Shown one piece after another: positions 61,526 to 64,000 of a DNA stretch of 64,000 nt. The stretch's first letter is position 1. The number at the start of each line of letters is the position of its first letter. The notes under the pieces are model-generated. The model had not been told where the DNA came from, ran no database searches, and saw only the letters and a list, made by a program, of their open reading frames with translations. Location: contig NZ_CP119802.1 of NCBI RefSeq assembly GCF_029338355.1, positions 930,001-994,000 of the forward strand, in the 5' to 3' direction. Source of the stretch: Halosegnis marinus. GTDB lineage: Archaea > Halobacteriota > Halobacteria > Halobacteriales > Haloarculaceae. The translations under genes were made by a program, and so were the position numbers.

Positions 61526-62365
61526 GTGTCACGCGCGCTCCTCGTCGCCGTGCTGCTCGTCCTCGCCGGCTGTAACGCGCCGGCCGGGGAGCCGACGGTC
61601 GGCGAGTCGGTGACGGCCGCGCCCGTCCCGGAGGTCCCGACGACGGCGACCCCGGCGGGCCGGTTCGCCCCCGGCGTGCGCGACGACGGCGTGGACGGGA
61701 CCCGCCTCGCCGACGCCCACGAGCGGGCGCTCGCGAACGCCTCGTACACGGTGAACCAGACGCTCGTCCGGCGGTACGCGAACGGGTCGCTCCGGTGGCG
61801 CTACGTCACCGTCGGGCGGTTCGGGGCGACGCCGGGCCGCTTCGCCACCGTCCTCGACCGGACCGACCGCGAGGACGGCGCGCTCCGGACGCGGACGGTC
61901 CGGCGCTACGGCGACGGCGAGCGCGCCTATCAGTCGGTGACCGAGGGGAACACGACGACTGCGGGCCTGCTCCGCTGGCCCGAGGGGGACCCGCGCGACC
62001 CGGGCGACGTGTACCCGGACCGCCTCACCAACGCCCGCGCGATAGAGCGGGTGTTCACGCTCGTGGAGACCCGGCGGACGGGAACCGTCGTCGTGAACGG
62101 GACGCGCTACGCCCGCATCGAGAGCGTCGCGAACGCCTCGGTCCCGCCGCTGTGGAACGTCACCGTCACGGCGCTCGTCTCCCCCGAGGGGCTGGTCCGC
62201 GAGTACCGGGTCGCCTACGACGTGACCCGCGACGACGGGAGCGTCCGCAGCGTCGTCGCGCTGTCGTACACCCGCGTCGGGGAGACGAGGGTGACCCCGC
62301 CGCCGTGGGTCGAGTCGATACGGAACGAGACGACCGAGCGGCGGCCGCTCCGGCCGCTTTCGTGA
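61526..62365 (+). CDS. predicted lipoprotein of unknown function
   Basis: A 279-residue exported protein. The signal peptide SRALLVAVLLVLAGC ends in a lipobox, giving a lipid-anchored Cys. A Thr/Pro-rich linker follows (EVPTTATPAGRFAPG). The folded part resembles the haloarchaeal outer-membrane-lipoprotein-like beta fold: ANASYTVNQTLVRRYANG, RRTGTVVVNGTRYARIESVA, VSPEGLVREYRVAYDV. It is similar in layout to the secreted protein at 26816-27640. GTG 61526 gives a normal signal peptide; GTG 61502 adds eight residues. Role unknown. Confidence 0.75.
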   Translation: MSRALLVAVLLVLAGCNAPAGEPTVGESVTAAPVPEVPTTATPAGRFAPGVRDDGVDGTRLADAHERALANASYTVNQTLVRRYANGSLRWRYVTVGRFGATPGRFATVLDRTDREDGALRTRTVRRYGDGERAYQSVTEGNTTTAGLLRWPEGDPRDPGDVYPDRLTNARAIERVFTLVETRRTGTVVVNGTRYARIESVANASVPPLWNVTVTALVSPEGLVREYRVAYDVTRDDGSVRSVVALSYTRVGETRVTPPPWVESIRNETTERRPLRPLS

Positions 62366-62370
62366 CTCGG

Positions 62371-62432
62371 TCGCACTGACGGACGGCTCGCGTGTCGCTC
62401 CGCTCCCGCTCGCACTGACGGACGGCTCGCGT
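62371..62432. repeat. two 23-bp direct repeats
   Basis: TCGCACTGACGGACGGCTCG plus CGT occurs at 62371-62393 and 62410-62432, 39 bases apart, filling the short space between a lipoprotein gene and the convergent acyl-CoA synthetase gene. The second copy ends in the synthetase stop codon. A GC-rich simple-sequence stretch separates them. Confidence 0.7.
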
Positions 62433-64000
62433 TACTCGCCGTCCCGCAGCTTCCGGCGCTGTATCTTCCCCGTCGTCGTGGTGGGTAGCGCCTCGACGAA
62501 CGCGATCTCTCGGGGGTACTCGTGTTTCGCCAGCGAGTCGCGCACGAGCGCCCGGAGTTCCTCGCGCAGGTCGTCGTCGCCCGCGACGCCGGCGACCGGC
62601 TGGACGAACGCCTTGATTATCTCGCCGCGGAGGTCGTCGGGGACGCCCACGACGCCGACCTGCTCGACCGAGGGGTGTTCGAGCAGCGCGCTCTCCACCT
62701 CGCCGGGGCCGACCCGGTAGCCCGCGGTGATGATGACGTCGTCGTCGCGCGCCTTGAACCAGAAGTAGCCGTCCTCGTCGCGCCGCCCGAGGTCGCCCGT
62801 GAGGTGCCACGACCCGCCCGCGTCGTCCTCGACGGTGGCGGCCGCGGTCTTCTCCGGGCGGTTCAGGTACTCGTGGAAGACGACGGGGTCGGGTTCGCCG
62901 CTCGGGGCCGTCCGGCGCACGGCGAGGTGGCCGACCTCGTCGTCGGGCTTCCGCTCGCCGGTGTCGGGGTCGAGGACCGCGACCTCGTGACCGGGCGCGG
63001 GCTTGCCCATGCTCCCCGCTCGCGCGTCGAACCACCGCCGGCAGTTCGTCACGAGGAGGTTCGCCTCCGTCTGTCCGTACAGTTCGTTGACGGGGACGCC
63101 GCCGAGTTCCTCGTCGGCCCACGCCAGTATCTCGGGCGTGAGCGGTTCGCCGCCGGAACAGACGGCTTCCAGCGCGAGGTCCCACTCGTCGGGGTCCTCG
63201 TTCATCAGCATCCGAATCGCGGTCGGGGGGAGGAAGGCGTTGGTGACCGCCTCCCGGGCGAGCACGTCGTAGGCCTCGCGGGCGTCGAACGACCCCATCG
63301 GGTAGCCGACCACCGGCTGTCCGTAGTGCCACGCCGGGAAGAGCAGGTCGCCGAGCGCGCCGATCCACGCCCAGTCGGCGGGCGTCCAGAACGTCCCCTC
63401 GGTGTCGAGTTCGAAGTACATCGAGAACGCCGGACAGTGGCCGAGCCACACGTCGTGACCGTGGAGCACACCCTTCGGCGGCCCCGTCGAGCCGCTGGTG
63501 TACATGACGATAGCGGGGGTCTCCGGTGTCGTTTCGACCCGGTCGAACGCCGCGGGCGCGTCGAGCAGGGCGTCGAACGCGTCGAGTCCGTCGGCGACCC
63601 CCTCCCCGCGCCAGTCCACCTCGACGTGGTGGGCGAGCGCGTCACACGCGGCCGCGGCCTCGCGCACCGCCGCCCGGCAGTCCGTGTCCGCGACGACGGC
63701 GACGGCCCCGGAGTCGTCGAGGCGGCTCTCCAGCCCGTCGGGGCCGAACAGCACGGAGAGGGGAAGCGACACGGCGCCGAGTTTCCAGCAGGCGAGATGG
63801 GTCAGCGGGTTCGCCGGCACCTGCGGCAGAACGACGGCGACGGTGTCGCCCGCGCCGACGCCCCGGGCCGCGAGCGCGTTCGCCACCCGGTCGGAGGCGG
63901 CGTCGAGGTCGGCGAAGGAGTACGTCTCCGCGCGCCCGTCCGGGTAGCGCTGGCGCAGCGCCGGCGCGTCCGTGTCGTCGTGTTTCCGCAGGAGGTCCGC
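62432..64000 (-). CDS. AMP-forming acyl-CoA synthetase (5' end outside window)
   Basis: At least 522 residues of an ANL-superfamily adenylating enzyme, running off the window with the frame open to base 64000. Motifs are IVMYTSGSTGPPKGVLHGHD (A3, P-loop), NELYGQTEAN (A5), YFWFKARDDDVIITAGYRVG (A8) and TTTGKIQRRKL (A10 with catalytic Lys). It activates a carboxylic acid to its CoA ester with ATP to AMP + PPi. The WTPADWAWIGALGDLLFPAW stretch fits the medium-chain/ACSM-type. TAA stop at 62432. The true start is outside this window. Confidence 0.92.
   Translation of the reverse strand, partial: ADLLRKHDDTDAPALRQRYPDGRAETYSFADLDAASDRVANALAARGVGAGDTVAVVLPQVPANPLTHLACWKLGAVSLPLSVLFGPDGLESRLDDSGAVAVVADTDCRAAVREAAAACDALAHHVEVDWRGEGVADGLDAFDALLDAPAAFDRVETTPETPAIVMYTSGSTGPPKGVLHGHDVWLGHCPAFSMYFELDTEGTFWTPADWAWIGALGDLLFPAWHYGQPVVGYPMGSFDAREAYDVLAREAVTNAFLPPTAIRMLMNEDPDEWDLALEAVCSGGEPLTPEILAWADEELGGVPVNELYGQTEANLLVTNCRRWFDARAGSMGKPAPGHEVAVLDPDTGERKPDDEVGHLAVRRTAPSGEPDPVVFHEYLNRPEKTAAATVEDDAGGSWHLTGDLGRRDEDGYFWFKARDDDVIITAGYRVGPGEVESALLEHPSVEQVGVVGVPDDLRGEIIKAFVQPVAGVAGDDDLREELRALVRDSLAKHEYPREIAFVEALPTTTTGKIQRRKLRDGE

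Overview
The window is a stretch of haloarchaeal (class Halobacteria) chromosome. GC is very high, the proteins are acidic, and there are archaeal-type translation genes (L15e, S6e, SUI1, RIO2, EF-2, EF-1alpha, S10) plus several haloarchaeal-only families (HalX, DUF5781-like, DUF5807-like). tRNAs lack an encoded CCA. Most start codons lie 24-28 nt downstream of a TATA-like box (CTTATC, TTTATG and similar), so most mRNAs look leaderless. I see no insertion sequence, prophage, CRISPR array or replication origin.

Layout. 0-7.2 kb: an esterase, RIO2 kinase, L15e, SUI1, small membrane proteins, a TetR regulator, a dUTPase-like gene and a histidine kinase/HalX pair. 7.2-15.6 kb: a catabolic or detoxification block with a small HTH protein, three VOC proteins (two of the ring-cleaving dioxygenase type), pirin, a two-subunit CoA-transferase, an iron-containing alcohol dehydrogenase (maleylacetate reductase-like) and two alpha/beta hydrolases. 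It resembles hydroquinone/quinone handling. 15.6-25 kb: a Zn/Cd/Pb-type P-ATPase, a Gfo/Idh/MocA oxidoreductase, endonuclease III, ADP-forming acyl-CoA synthetase with a Pta-N-like partner, and membrane proteins. 25-28.3 kb: small genes, a candidate structured RNA with its own promoter and terminator-like hairpin, a secreted protein, and five exact 74-bp tandem repeats abutting tRNA-Arg(CCG). 28.3-39.5 kb: transporters (AEC, MATE, APC-USP), a glycosyltransferase, a membrane-anchored ferredoxin, aldehyde dehydrogenase, 6-phosphogluconate dehydrogenase and a GNAT protein. 39.5-51 kb: UspA, a DHH phosphoesterase, a phosphotransferase, an S6e operon, a J-domain membrane protein, EF-2, an ACT/homoserine dehydrogenase operon, EF-1alpha-S10 and tRNA-Ala(CGC). 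51-64 kb: small proteins, a MacB/FtsX-type ABC exporter with a CARDB-like surface protein, a branched-chain amino-acid ABC transporter split over two divergent operons, a lipoprotein and the 3' part of an acyl-CoA synthetase.

Most noteworthy: (1) a 72-nt three-way-junction RNA candidate at 26294-26365; (2) a repeated arrangement in which a mini-ORF ends in TGA overlapping the GTG start of the real gene as GTGA (three leaderless 7-10-aa cases and one 29-aa intra-operon case); (3) the tRNA-derived 74-bp tandem array; (4) the quinone/hydroquinone module; (5) three convergent gene pairs that share one palindromic CTAG as both stop codons.
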